Positions 35,277-44,275 of a stretch of DNA of 64,000 bases are shown here, in pieces. This stretch comes from an uncultured Alphaproteobacteria bacterium. Its GTDB lineage: Bacteria > Pseudomonadota > Alphaproteobacteria > Caulobacterales > Caulobacteraceae. Position numbers and translations under genes: made by a program. Positions within the stretch are counted from its first letter, which is position 1, and every line of letters starts with the position of its first letter. The stretch spans positions 25,967-89,966 of the forward strand of contig CALETE010000058.1 in NCBI GenBank assembly GCA_937920085.1, given 5' to 3'. The notes beneath the pieces were generated by a model, which was not told where the DNA came from, ran no database searches, and saw nothing but the letters and a program-made list of their open reading frames with translations.

Positions 35277-36548
35277 TCAGGCGACGTGTCGGGTCTTTTC
35301 AAATCCCGCTTCGAAATCTCGGATAAATTGGCGGACCCTTGGATAGATTTCTTCGCGGAAGCGCCGACCATTGAAGACGCCATAATGACCGACGTGGGGC
35401 TGGACGTAATCTTCCTTGAATGCTGCTGGCAGTGAGGAACACAGGGCGTGTGCCGCCTGGGTCTGGCCAATGCCGGAAATGTCGTCGTTTTCGCCTTCGA
35501 CCGTGAGCAGGCCGATATCAGTAATCACCTCGGGGCGCACTAGGCGGCCTTTGTGAACCAATTCACCCTTTGGCAGCAGGTATTGCTGGAACACATAGTC
35601 GATCGTTTGCAGATAGAATTCCTCCGGAAGATCAAGGACCGAGAGGTACTCATCGTAAAATCTCAGGTGCTCATCTGCCGAGTCGCCGTCTCCAGCCATC
35701 AGGTCCTGGAGATATTGCAAATGCGCCTCCTTATGTCGGTCCATATTCATCGACATGAAGGAATAGAGCTGCACGAACCCTGGATAGACGCGTCGGCCCA
35801 TGCCGGGATAGGGCGGCGGCACCGTGTCGATCATGTTGGATTTGAACCAGGCAAAGGGCTTGTCCTCCGCCAGCTTATTGGTCACGGTTGGCGACAATCG
35901 CGCATCAATGGGCGAGCCCATAAAGGTCATGGTCCCCGGACGGCTTTCGTCCTGGTCTTCAGCCATCAAAGACGCTGCTGCCAGAACCGCGGGGCCAGGC
36001 TGGCAGACGGCAACCACATGGGGACGAGGCCCGAGATAGCGCAACATCTCACGCACATGGTCGACATAGTCGTGGAAATCGAATCCCCCCTCTACAAGGG
36101 GGACATCGCGGGCATTGGACCAGTCGCTGATATAGACTTCATGATCCTGCAGAAACCCTTCCACGGTCCCACGCAACAGGGTGGCGTAATGCCCAGACAA
36201 GGGTGCCACGATCAGGACGGCCGGCTCCAAGTCTCGACGACCAGCCTTGCGTAGATCGGCCATATCGCGCTGAAAATGGATAAGTTTGACCCAGGGGCTG
36301 GACCAGACCTCGGTCCGACGGACTCGAACCGGCTTTCCATTGATCACCACGCTGTCGATACGCCATTCAGGGCGGCCATAGCGGCGGGTGAGGTTCGAAA
36401 ACAGGTCGGACGTCGCGAACATGCGCCGCCCCAAGGCCGAGTCCTTGGCCGGATTTAGGGGAGAGCTCCAGAACTCACGGGTGGCCCGCGCCGCGAATCT
36501 AAGCGGCGTCGACGCGTAGTAACCGGCTTCATACAGGGTGTAGAGCAT
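35277..36548 (-). CDS. phaZ: Intracellular polyhydroxyalkanoate depolymerase
   Basis: 423 residues of the PhaZ family that degrades stored PHB to 3-hydroxybutyrate. The nucleophile is Cys182 in VVAVCQPGPAVLAA, corresponding to the catalytic Cys of the Cupriavidus necator enzyme. MLYTLYEAGYYASTPLRFAA at the start and the C-terminal VGHYGVFNGRRFREEIYPRV (acting His) are typical. The start at 36548 has AGAGGACAG upstream. Its product would feed the 3-hydroxybutyrate dehydrogenase encoded at 55495-56292. Confidence 0.93.
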   Translation of the reverse strand: MLYTLYEAGYYASTPLRFAARATREFWSSPLNPAKDSALGRRMFATSDLFSNLTRRYGRPEWRIDSVVINGKPVRVRRTEVWSSPWVKLIHFQRDMADLRKAGRRDLEPAVLIVAPLSGHYATLLRGTVEGFLQDHEVYISDWSNARDVPLVEGGFDFHDYVDHVREMLRYLGPRPHVVAVCQPGPAVLAAASLMAEDQDESRPGTMTFMGSPIDARLSPTVTNKLAEDKPFAWFKSNMIDTVPPPYPGMGRRVYPGFVQLYSFMSMNMDRHKEAHLQYLQDLMAGDGDSADEHLRFYDEYLSVLDLPEEFYLQTIDYVFQQYLLPKGELVHKGRLVRPEVITDIGLLTVEGENDDISGIGQTQAAHALCSSLPAAFKEDYVQPHVGHYGVFNGRRFREEIYPRVRQFIRDFEAGFEKTRHVA

Positions 36549-36618
36549 GATCCGACTGTCCTCTTGTGCGGTGCAGCATAACACAAGCTATCTTAAGAAA
36601 GTCCAGCCCCATTAGGGT

Positions 36619-37206
36619 CTACGGGCGCATGGCGTCTGAAATCTGGCGTGCAACCTCGTCAGCTCCAATCCCGAAAGGCAGGACCTTTGCAAACTGCCCC
36701 TTAGGATCCATGAGGTAGATCGCGGTGGAGTGGTTCACCAGATAGTCCGATCCAGCCCCGCTCTTTTCAAAGAATACGCGATAGGCCTTTGCGGCGACAG
36801 CTACCTGCTCCCGCGAGCCCGTTAGCCCGATTGTCCCCGCGGGAAAGGACTCATTGGCCAGATAGGCCTTCAGGGTTTCTGGCTTATCGCGTTCGGGATC
36901 TACGGAGATAAAGATTACCTGAAAGCCCTTGGCCTTGGGCCCAAGCAGGCCTTGAGCCTGACCCAAAACCCCCATGGTGGTGGGGCAGACATCGGGGCAA
37001 TAGGTGAAGCCGAAGAAGATCGCCGTCCATTTGCCCTTGAGGACATCCTGCGTGACGGTCTTTCCAGACTGGTCAACCAGGGTGAAATCGCCGCCGGGGC
37101 CTGGGGGCCGCGGGGGATCAAAAGCACCGCGGCTCAAGCCGAACCCTAGAAGGCCGACAAGCACGACAAGGCCAACCAGAGCGAGGGTTATGTTTCGGCG
37201 GGTCAT
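36619..37206 (-). CDS. senC: SCO1/SenC copper chaperone for cytochrome oxidase
   Basis: 195 residues. A single N-terminal anchor (ITLALVGLVVLVGLLGFGLS) places a thioredoxin-like domain in the periplasm. The copper ligands are in FTYCPDVCPTTMG (CxxxC) with a distal His in YLVNHSTAIYLMD. Sco proteins deliver copper to the CuA centre of cytochrome c oxidase. The gene is divergent (47-base gap) from a RegB-like sensor, and a RegA-like regulator follows: the conserved redox trio regB-senC-regA. The start at 37206 has GAGG eight bases upstream. Confidence 0.92.
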   Translation of the reverse strand: MTRRNITLALVGLVVLVGLLGFGLSRGAFDPPRPPGPGGDFTLVDQSGKTVTQDVLKGKWTAIFFGFTYCPDVCPTTMGVLGQAQGLLGPKAKGFQVIFISVDPERDKPETLKAYLANESFPAGTIGLTGSREQVAVAAKAYRVFFEKSGAGSDYLVNHSTAIYLMDPKGQFAKVLPFGIGADEVARQISDAMRP

Positions 37207-37253
37207 GAAAAGAGCCTCGTCATGCACAGCAACTTAGGCGATAAATCCATCCT

Positions 37254-38657
37254 ATGGCGTCTGAACACAACCCACCTCCGCCAAGGACGGCAAGCCTCGA
37301 TAGGCAAAGCCCTTTAGCAACGCAAGGCGAGCTTTCATGGATGACCGGGGGTGCCCTGCAGGGTCGGATTCGTATCAGCACCCTTGTCACCATGCGCTGG
37401 TTCATTTTGGTCACGCAGTTTGCGGTCCTCGGCCTGGGGGTTTTCGGCTTTAAGTTTAATGCCCCCGTGGCGGCCTGCGTTGGGGTGATCCTGGTCGGCG
37501 TATTGGCAAATGCGCTAACCATCCTGTCTTCTCCCCGCAGCCGGATCGCCGGACCCTGGGAAAGCGCCGGTCACTTGGCCTTTGATCTCATCCAAATGGG
37601 TTGCTTGGCCTATCTGACCGGAGGCATTGAAAACCCCTTTATTATTCTTCTGATCGCGCCCGTGACCATGGCGGCCGCCAGCCTGCCCCGAACACAAGTG
37701 CTCACCCTCACAGCGATGGCGATAGGCGTCATCGTGTTCGAGGCCTTGGCGCATCAGGCACTGCCAACGGCACCAGGCTTCAAGATTCACCTGCCCGGGC
37801 GCTATCTGCTTGGAACTTTCCTGGCCATTCTATCTGGCCTTTTGATCATCGGCGGATATGTGCGTTACGCCGCTGCAGACGCCGCGCGTATGGGTCTGGC
37901 CCTGGATGTCACCCAAGCTGTTCTCGCCCGGGAGCAAAGGCTATCGGCCCTGGGTGCCCTCGCCGCGGCAGCCGCGCACGAACTGGGCACCCCCCTGGCG
38001 ACCATCGCGATTGTTGCCAAGGAATTGGCGCGGGACGCTGCGACCCCCAGTGCCAAGGAGGATGCTGATCTTCTGGTTGCCCAGGCCGCGCGATGCCGTG
38101 ACATCTTACGTCGGCTAACGGATGCCCCGGATGCGGCATCAGACGAGGTGCATGAGCGCATGACCCTCCTGCAATTGCTCAATGAAATTCTTGAACCCCA
38201 TGCCTCGCTTAAAGGTGTGCGAATTGAAGCTATCGTCACAGGTATGCCCAATGTCTCGGCACCGGATATCCGCCGTAGGCCGGAAATCCTGCATGCCCTG
38301 ACCTCATTTGTCGAAAACGCTGTCGACTTTGCCGACTCGGAAGTTCTGGTGTCAGCCCGCTTCGACACAGACACCGTAACCATTGAGGTCCTGGATGACG
38401 GACCCGGATTTACCTCGGATATTTTGGCAAGGCTTGGGGAGCCCTATGTCACCAGCCGCGCCGGCCTAGCGGGGGGACGCACCAAGCATGTGGGCATGGG
38501 GCTGGGCTTCTTTATCGCCAAAACCCTCCTGGAACGCACGGAAGCCCGCGTGACCTTTGGCAATTCTAAACCGCGAGGGGCCTTGGTTTCGGCCCGCTGG
38601 GCGCGGGACACGATAGAAGCGAGCAAGTTTTATGCGGGGCTTGAGATTGCTAAATGA
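37254..38657 (+). CDS. regB: RegB/PrrB/ActS-type redox sensor histidine kinase
   Basis: 467 residues. Six membrane helices (about 45-210) contain GGIENPFIILLIAPV, the ubiquinone-linked motif of RegB sensors. The DHp box has His242 in AAAAHELGTPLATI and the CA domain carries DGPGFTSDILARLGEPY and HVGMGLGFFIAKTLL. Cys281 in AARCRDILRRL is where RegB has its redox-active Cys. Aerobic or oxidised quinone conditions should lower kinase activity. It pairs with the downstream RegA-like regulator and the divergent sco gene, both conserved in this module. Confidence 0.92.
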   Translation: MASEHNPPPPRTASLDRQSPLATQGELSWMTGGALQGRIRISTLVTMRWFILVTQFAVLGLGVFGFKFNAPVAACVGVILVGVLANALTILSSPRSRIAGPWESAGHLAFDLIQMGCLAYLTGGIENPFIILLIAPVTMAAASLPRTQVLTLTAMAIGVIVFEALAHQALPTAPGFKIHLPGRYLLGTFLAILSGLLIIGGYVRYAAADAARMGLALDVTQAVLAREQRLSALGALAAAAAHELGTPLATIAIVAKELARDAATPSAKEDADLLVAQAARCRDILRRLTDAPDAASDEVHERMTLLQLLNEILEPHASLKGVRIEAIVTGMPNVSAPDIRRRPEILHALTSFVENAVDFADSEVLVSARFDTDTVTIEVLDDGPGFTSDILARLGEPYVTSRAGLAGGRTKHVGMGLGFFIAKTLLERTEARVTFGNSKPRGALVSARWARDTIEASKFYAGLEIAK

Positions 38658-38716
38658 CAAGCTGCGGAATAGGGGTTGAGAGACGACCTATAGATGTTTT
38701 TCGGTCAGGTAATTGA

Positions 38717-39274
38717 ATGAATGATCTTACTGCCGAGATCGGTGTTCTGGCCGAGAGATCGCTGCTTGTGCTGGATGACGATGCGTCCTTACGCATCCGC
38801 CTCGGTCGCGCCCTGGAGCAGAGAGGCTTTGAGGTCACCCTGGTTGGGAGCGTCACCGAGGCCATTACAGCCGTTAAGGCCTCAGCACCCTCCTTTGCCG
38901 TCTTGGACATGCGGTTGGAAGATGGCAGCGGTTTGAGTGTCGTCGAAGCCATCCGCGCCGCCCGTTCAGACGCCAGGGTCGTCATGCTCACCGGCTATGG
39001 CAATATCGCGACCGCCGTCGCGGCCGTGAAGTCTGGTGCCGTGGACTATCTTTCCAAGCCCGCTGATGCGGATGATGTCGCAAGGGCCCTGCTGGCGGGC
39101 GGTGAAGACTTACCGCCACCGCCCGTCAAACCCATGAGCGCCGACCGCGTCCGCTGGGAGCATATTCAAAGGGTCTATGAGCAGTGTGGGCACAACGTTT
39201 CTGAAACCGCGCGGCGGTTGGACATGCACCGGCGCACCCTGCAACGGATCCTGTCAAAACGCGCACCTCGATAG
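38717..39274 (+). CDS. regA: RegA/PrrA/ActR-type response regulator
   Basis: 185 residues. The receiver domain has the acidic pair VLDDDAS, phospho-acceptor Asp64 in FAVLDMRLEDGSG, and MLTGYGNIATAVAAVKSGAVDYLSKPAD. The C-terminus is a Fis-type helix-turn-helix (HIQRVYEQCGHNVSETARRL, then DMHRRTLQRILSKRAP), which is almost invariant in this family. A short Pro-rich linker (LPPPPVKPMS) lies between. It controls respiration, CO2 and nitrogen genes in other Alphaproteobacteria. 59 bases after regB. Confidence 0.95.
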   Translation: MNDLTAEIGVLAERSLLVLDDDASLRIRLGRALEQRGFEVTLVGSVTEAITAVKASAPSFAVLDMRLEDGSGLSVVEAIRAARSDARVVMLTGYGNIATAVAAVKSGAVDYLSKPADADDVARALLAGGEDLPPPPVKPMSADRVRWEHIQRVYEQCGHNVSETARRLDMHRRTLQRILSKRAPR

Positions 39275-39276
39275 CC

Positions 39277-39726
39277 CTAGGCGTCAAGCTCTAAGGCGAC
39301 AATACCAGCTGATCTTAAGGCAGCCAGTCGTGCGAAGCCGATCAATAGCGCCTTGCGACGCGCACCCGCGAGGGGCCCAATCGGCGACTCGCGCAGGACA
39401 GCACCGCCAAAACCGTCGCAGACCATGAGCCCAGGCCCCTCCGGGAGTAAATCCTGAGGAAACTCCGGCGCGACGGCAAAGGTGAAGCGATCACAATAGG
39501 GCGCGTATTCAGGCCATTTGCGATCAACGCGGTAATCTTCCACCGAGGATTTGACCTCGACAATCAGCAATTCGCCCTTTTTGGAAAGTGCCATCAGGTC
39601 TGCGCGGCGACCGTTTGGCAATGTGACTTCGCTCAGGGCGACATAACCAAGGTGGCTGAGCAGTCGCGCAGCGCCGCGGGTGACATTGGTCGTAATTTCT
39701 GGGCGGCTGAGGGGTTCGAATGTCAT
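39277..39726 (-). CDS. mmcB: MmcB family DNA repair protein
   Basis: 149 residues. ITTNVTRGAARLLSHLGY, then LPNGRRADLMALSKKGELLI and VEVKSSVEDYRVDRKWPEY show a restriction-endonuclease-like nuclease fold (E...D...ExK pattern). MmcB was found in Caulobacter as a mitomycin-C-resistance, SOS-controlled protein. It converges with regA, two bases apart. No clear LexA site is visible in the short region between it and the lipocalin gene. Confidence 0.88.
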   Translation of the reverse strand: MTFEPLSRPEITTNVTRGAARLLSHLGYVALSEVTLPNGRRADLMALSKKGELLIVEVKSSVEDYRVDRKWPEYAPYCDRFTFAVAPEFPQDLLPEGPGLMVCDGFGGAVLRESPIGPLAGARRKALLIGFARLAALRSAGIVALELDA

Positions 39727-39769
39727 CCCCCAAGCCTGTGCTGGCTTGGCACCGGAATCAAGGTCCTGC

Positions 39770-40306
39770 CTAATTTCGGGCGGGTTGAGGAAACTCTAGA
39801 CTGGCCACATCAAAACCAAGCTGTTTGATGCGCGCCACAGCCTGGGACTTCGCCGCTGGGGCCAAGCTAGGTTGCTGAGACATCAGCCAAAGACTGCGGC
39901 CATTGGGTGTCGCAAGGATCACCCAACCCTGATCTGCGCGACTGTCCAAAACCCAGTATTCCAAGGTCAGAACGCCACCGAAATAGGTGATCTTGAATCG
40001 GGAATTGGTCTTGGGATCGATCATGCGCGCCCGGGCACGCCACTCCGTGGCCGGTGCAGAGACGGCCCCCTTGTGACAGGTCTGGACCACCTGAAAGCCG
40101 CTGTCGCTGCGCACCCAGTCCGAGGTTCCTGCCTGACAATCCTTTTGGATGTGGTTTGGAAGCCGGGCAATTTCGTACCAGCGCCCCATCATCTTTCCGG
40201 CGTCAAGGCGAACCGTCGGCGGGCTTAAGCTCCCAGCCAAGGCTGGGCTGAAGCCGAGGATCACGGCCAGAAACAAGGCAATTTTAGAAAGTGTGCGTCC
40301 GCGCAT
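39770..40306 (-). CDS. Lipocalin family protein (Blc-like)
   Basis: 178 residues. A signal peptide (ALFLAVILGFSPALAG) has no lipobox, so the protein is probably free in the periplasm. The lipocalin GxW motif is GRWYEIARLPNHIQKDCQAG and the later YWVLD...GWVILATPNGRSLWLMS is typical of Blc-type bacterial lipocalins, which bind lipids or lysophospholipids. Cys pair: KDCQAG and VQTCHKG. An upstream ATG (40354) adds 16 residues before the signal peptide; 40306 is preferred. Confidence 0.85.
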   Translation of the reverse strand: MRGRTLSKIALFLAVILGFSPALAGSLSPPTVRLDAGKMMGRWYEIARLPNHIQKDCQAGTSDWVRSDSGFQVVQTCHKGAVSAPATEWRARARMIDPKTNSRFKITYFGGVLTLEYWVLDSRADQGWVILATPNGRSLWLMSQQPSLAPAAKSQAVARIKQLGFDVASLEFPQPARN

Positions 40307-40410
40307 AGGGTGTCTTAACCCATCAACCGTGTTCAAAAAACGCCCTAACCGCAAATTTTGCGTTCCGCCCCATAAATTTCATACCAAGGCCCTCTTCTCA
40401 AAAGCCAGCA

Positions 40411-40986
40411 TCATTCATCAGGGACAACGATATGGGGTGACTCCGGCAATCGGCGCTCGAACAAGCCTATATCGAGGGGCTGCTGCGGCCGTACCGCCTG
40501 CAAGGGCTGTCGCGTCAGGGCACGCAGGGTTTGAGGATCAAGGGTCTCCTTGGTTTGCACCCGTGCCTTGCGCGCCTGGATTTCATCTGTCGCCGGAGCC
40601 GAAGAAACAGGTCGCCAATAGGTGACCTGCAAGCGCCAGACCGTCTTAGGGGGCTGCAACGGGGCGGGCCAGCGCCGACCGTCTTTCAGAACGGGGATGG
40701 CTGGCGGCGGCGGGCGTCCCCCGGCCGAAATGACCTCCGTCAATCTCGCATAGCGATCTTCCGGGGGAATTTGCAGGGTGAGACCGGGTCGATCGTCTTC
40801 GATCCGTCCACGATATGCGTCCAGCGCCGCCTCTCGCGTGGCATAAGGCGGCCCAAACACCTCCGTCACAAATGACACAGCCTCCCCTGCCACCTGCTCG
40901 GCCTCCCGCAAGCGCACGGCCCGCCCCCTAGGGCCTGCTAGGGCGGCGGCGACGTCTGTGGCAACTGGATAAAGGATTGACGTCAT
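40411..40986 (-). CDS. Hypothetical protein divergent from divL
   Basis: Not recognised. 191 residues without a signal peptide or membrane segment. The start used is ATG 40986 (MTSILYPV). Residues 10-45 are Ala/Glu-rich and helical (DVAAALAGPRGRAVRLREAE), the middle is Pro-rich (GGRPPPPAIPVLKDGRRWPA), and VWRLQVTYWRPV may form a strand. The gene starts 87 bases from the divL start in the opposite direction. No function can be given. A GATTC (CcrM methylation target) lies in the shared region near 41034. Confidence 0.7.
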   Translation of the reverse strand: MTSILYPVATDVAAALAGPRGRAVRLREAEQVAGEAVSFVTEVFGPPYATREAALDAYRGRIEDDRPGLTLQIPPEDRYARLTEVISAGGRPPPPAIPVLKDGRRWPAPLQPPKTVWRLQVTYWRPVSSAPATDEIQARKARVQTKETLDPQTLRALTRQPLQAVRPQQPLDIGLFERRLPESPHIVVPDE

Positions 40987-41073
40987 GATGGGATCATCGC
41001 TCAAAACGACAGACGCGCCTATGTTCCTCTAGATGATTCGTGATGCACGAAGCCACCTTTCGGATTGGGTGCC

Positions 41074-43392
41074 ATGAGCGAGCTACAACTCATCCTCGCC
41101 GCAGCCGCAGGGGCCATTATGCTGGCCCTATGCGCGACCCTTTGGGCCATGTCCCAGCGGGTGCAAAGTCATGCCAAGATTGAAAAACTCCAGGCGGAAA
41201 TCGCTGGTCTTCGTGCCAGCGCGGAAACCGCTCAGGCCTCGGTGGAGGCCTTCGACTCGGCGCTTCTGGCCGTGGAAGACGGCCATGCCCTGCTGGCCTC
41301 TGGGGAGGAAAGCCTTGCCCTATGCGCCGACGCCCTCGGCCTAACCTCCTCAGACCCGCAATCTGTCGTTTCTGCCCTCATGCGGGCCGACCCTGATCAC
41401 ACCCGGCGGTTACGCGGACTCTTCGAGCGTGGCGAGGCCTGTGCCTTTGAGGTGCGCGGTCCAGGCGGCATGGTGGCCGTCGAAGGGCGCGCCGCCGGTG
41501 CCTTGGCCTGGCTGAGGTTGTCGGCCATGAGCGGGCAAGACGCTGGCCTTCCCACCGCACCGCGTTTTGCCGCGTTTCTGGATGCCCGATCCACACCGGC
41601 CTGGATCTCGGCTGCCGATGGCAGTCCGGTTTGGGTCAACGCAGCCTGGCTGAAGGCCGTTGAAGCCACCAGCCTGGATGAAGCGGCTCAGCGCAATGCC
41701 AGCTTCGATAAGGCCGCAGATACCCTGGCCAGCGAAGCCGCCAATCTTGGCCAAAGACGCGAGGCGGTGCGTTGGATCAGCTTTGAAGGACGGCGGCGGG
41801 CCCTACGGATTGTCGCCCTCCCCCTGGAAGGCGGCGGGGTCGGCGTTTGGACCGATGACGTTTCAGAGACCGAAGAACTCCGCGAGGCGCTCAAGAAGAA
41901 TGTTGAGGCCCACGACGAAACCCTCAACCATATTGCCGATGCGGTCGCCATTTTCTCTCAGACAAAGCGGCTGAGCTTCCACAATACCGCCTTTGCAGAA
42001 CTCTGGGGTCTAGAGCCAGCCTGGCTGGCCGAACGCCCCACCCATGGGGAAGTCCTTGACCGCCTTCGGCAACGTCGGCGTCTGCCTGAGACGGCCGACT
42101 ATTCCAAATGGAAGGCCTCTGAGCTGGACCGCTATGAGAGCCTTGGGTCCTCTCCTGACGATCTTTGGAGCATACCCGATGGACGCACCCTGAAGGTTGT
42201 GCGCCAGCCACACCCCTTGGGCGGGGTTGTCCTGCTCTTCTCAGACATCACCGGAGAACTGCGGCTGAAGGCGCAGTATAATGCGCTGATCCAGGTCCAG
42301 CAGGCCACACTGGACAAGCTCAATGACGCGGTGGCGGTGTTCGGGTCCGATGGGCGTTTACGCCTGCACAATGAAGCCTTTGAGCGGTTCTGGAGCATTA
42401 CCGAACAGCAAATCGGCTTGGCCCATGATTTTGAAGGCGTGGTTGAACTCTGCATCCCACGGCTACACGATCCCGTCTTCTGGCGGGAATTGAAGGGCCG
42501 TGTCGCCGATACCGATCCCCAAGCCCGGGCACCCATGTCCGGCGAAGCCAAGACCTCGGACAGCCGGATTATTGTCTATCAGTCCCGCCCCCTGCCCGAT
42601 GGCGCGACCTTGATCGCCTTTGGTGATGTCACCGACGCCCGCAAGTTGGAAAGTGCCCTGGCGGACCGGTCCTCGGCCCTGGCTGAGGCTGAGCGGCTGA
42701 AGCGGGATTTTGTGGGCAATGTCTCCTATGAGCTGCGCACGCCCCTCACCACCATTATCGGCTATTCCGAACTGCTGGAGCGGTCTGGCAGTGAGATCTC
42801 TGCCCGGGCGCGGGGCCATGCCGGCGCTGTGCGCCAAGCCGCGATTCAGCTGGCCCGATCCATCGATGACGTGCTCGACATGGCCCAGATTGACGCCGAT
42901 GAAATGGCCCTGGACCTGGAAGATGTGGATGTGGGTCAATTGCTCCGCACCAGTCAGGCCAGATGGGCCCCCGATGCCGAAGTGGCCGGGATCAGCCTGT
43001 GCATTGCGCCAACCATTGAAATGGGCCTGATCCGCGGCGATGCAAAACGCCTAGGCCAGATCCTCGACCATCTCACGGAAAACGCCCTGCGTCAGACGCC
43101 AGCCGGCGGTATCGTCACCTTGAGTGCCGACCGCACCCATGGCGAGGTTCAGCTCAAGGTCACAGATACTGGGCGGGGCATTCCTTATAACGTCCAGGCT
43201 CACATCTTCGATCGGTTCATCGGTCGCGAGCGCGGCGGTCCGGGCCTGGGTTTGGCCCTGGTGAAAGCCATGGTCGAACTGCATGGCGGCTGGGTCGCCC
43301 TGGAAAGTGCGCCGGGAGCCGGAGCGACCTTCACCTGTCACCTTCCGGAGAGCGCCCAGGGGGCAGCAGGCCACCCAGAACTGAGGTTCTAA
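41074..43392 (+). CDS. divL: DivL: tyrosine-bearing pseudo-histidine kinase, cell-cycle regulator
   Basis: 772 residues (C. crescentus DivL is 769). One N-terminal membrane helix (SELQLILAAAAGAIMLALCA), then a coiled region, two to three PAS-like domains (LNHIADAVAIFSQTKRLSFH; LDKLNDAVAVFGSDGRLRLH), DHp and ATP-binding domains. The phospho-acceptor His is Tyr552 in FVGNVSYELRTPLTT, equivalent to Tyr550 of DivL. The CA domain is intact: N-box DHLTENALRQTP, DTGRGIP and GGPGLGLALVK. DivL binds phosphorylated DivK and controls CckA, hence CtrA activity at the pole. The start at 41074 is the first ATG; TTG 41065 is less likely. Confidence 0.95.
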   Translation: MSELQLILAAAAGAIMLALCATLWAMSQRVQSHAKIEKLQAEIAGLRASAETAQASVEAFDSALLAVEDGHALLASGEESLALCADALGLTSSDPQSVVSALMRADPDHTRRLRGLFERGEACAFEVRGPGGMVAVEGRAAGALAWLRLSAMSGQDAGLPTAPRFAAFLDARSTPAWISAADGSPVWVNAAWLKAVEATSLDEAAQRNASFDKAADTLASEAANLGQRREAVRWISFEGRRRALRIVALPLEGGGVGVWTDDVSETEELREALKKNVEAHDETLNHIADAVAIFSQTKRLSFHNTAFAELWGLEPAWLAERPTHGEVLDRLRQRRRLPETADYSKWKASELDRYESLGSSPDDLWSIPDGRTLKVVRQPHPLGGVVLLFSDITGELRLKAQYNALIQVQQATLDKLNDAVAVFGSDGRLRLHNEAFERFWSITEQQIGLAHDFEGVVELCIPRLHDPVFWRELKGRVADTDPQARAPMSGEAKTSDSRIIVYQSRPLPDGATLIAFGDVTDARKLESALADRSSALAEAERLKRDFVGNVSYELRTPLTTIIGYSELLERSGSEISARARGHAGAVRQAAIQLARSIDDVLDMAQIDADEMALDLEDVDVGQLLRTSQARWAPDAEVAGISLCIAPTIEMGLIRGDAKRLGQILDHLTENALRQTPAGGIVTLSADRTHGEVQLKVTDTGRGIPYNVQAHIFDRFIGRERGGPGLGLALVKAMVELHGGWVALESAPGAGATFTCHLPESAQGAAGHPELRF

Positions 43393-43396
43393 CTTT

Positions 43397-44266
43397 TTAG
43401 CTATCGGTAAGGTGTGCGAGCGCTTCGCTAAGGTCCACCGCCATGGCGGCGACGGTTTGGTATCGGTGCGCAGGATCAAGTGCCGTAGCCTTGCCGATGA
43501 TTGGCCCGAGCTGCGGACAACGATCAAGGACTTCGCCAGAGGGCGGATCAAGGAGGATTGCCATAGCCCGCCCCAGCTGAAAGACCATGGTTCTGGAATC
43601 CAAGCCGGCCCCTTGCTGAAATTCCTCAGGTGCCATGAAGCGGGTCGAGCCAAGGGTTCTGGGCCCATCCAAGACGAAGGGCTGAGGCCGATACTCGTCC
43701 ACATCGATCAACCAGATCTGATCGCTGTACAGCAGATTGCCATCGTAGAGGTCGATGGAGACAAATCCTGCAGCCTCTATGGCACTGTGCACATCGATAA
43801 TGTCGGTAATGGCCCTGAGCACACTTGGCAGGGGCGCGGCCGCCATTTGCAAAGAGTGCCTCAGAGAAGCGGCGTCCACCCAGGGAAAGACCAGAATTGG
43901 TCCTAAGTCGCCATCAAGCACTTGGATCAACGGGATGAGGGTGGGGTGCAACACCCTGGCATGAACCGCCATGGCTCTGCGCAGGGGCGCCAAACCCCGA
44001 TCATCGACTGAAAATTTGATAAAGTACCGATGCGCCCCGCGGCCAAATCCTAGGCCGCGACATCCCAATTCCCCATCGCCCAGGTCGGCAAAAACAGTGC
44101 CGATCTCAGCCAGACTGGCCTGAACATCGCCAGAGATCGCGTTTAGCGGCAGGAGGGGCGGGATTTCATACACCTGTGACCACGCTTCTGGGTTCAAGGC
44201 GTGCTTGGGATCCCTGCGAACACCAGGCTGTAGCGCCGCAGGACCTTTGCAATCCTGCAGCGCCAA
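43397..44266 (-). CDS. Atypical eukaryotic-like Ser/Thr protein kinase
   Basis: 289 residues, soluble. The kinase fold is visible but degenerate: Lys84 (RYFIKF), catalytic loop SIDLYDGNLLY with Asp172 and Asn177 but Ser-Ile instead of His-Arg, metal site LIDVDEY (Asp188) in place of DFG, and activation-segment GSTRFMAPEE. These Asp/Asn/Lys residues are enough for catalysis, so activity is possible. The family resembles the LYDGN/DEYRPGPF group of putative bacterial kinases. The TTG start at 44266 has AAGG upstream; GTG 44173 (VYEIPPLL) is an alternative. It lies nine bases after a ferredoxin gene, at the end of an operon. Confidence 0.75.
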   Translation of the reverse strand: MALQDCKGPAALQPGVRRDPKHALNPEAWSQVYEIPPLLPLNAISGDVQASLAEIGTVFADLGDGELGCRGLGFGRGAHRYFIKFSVDDRGLAPLRRAMAVHARVLHPTLIPLIQVLDGDLGPILVFPWVDAASLRHSLQMAAAPLPSVLRAITDIIDVHSAIEAAGFVSIDLYDGNLLYSDQIWLIDVDEYRPQPFVLDGPRTLGSTRFMAPEEFQQGAGLDSRTMVFQLGRAMAILLDPPSGEVLDRCPQLGPIIGKATALDPAHRYQTVAAMAVDLSEALAHLTDS

Positions 44267-44275
44267 TAGGCCTTG

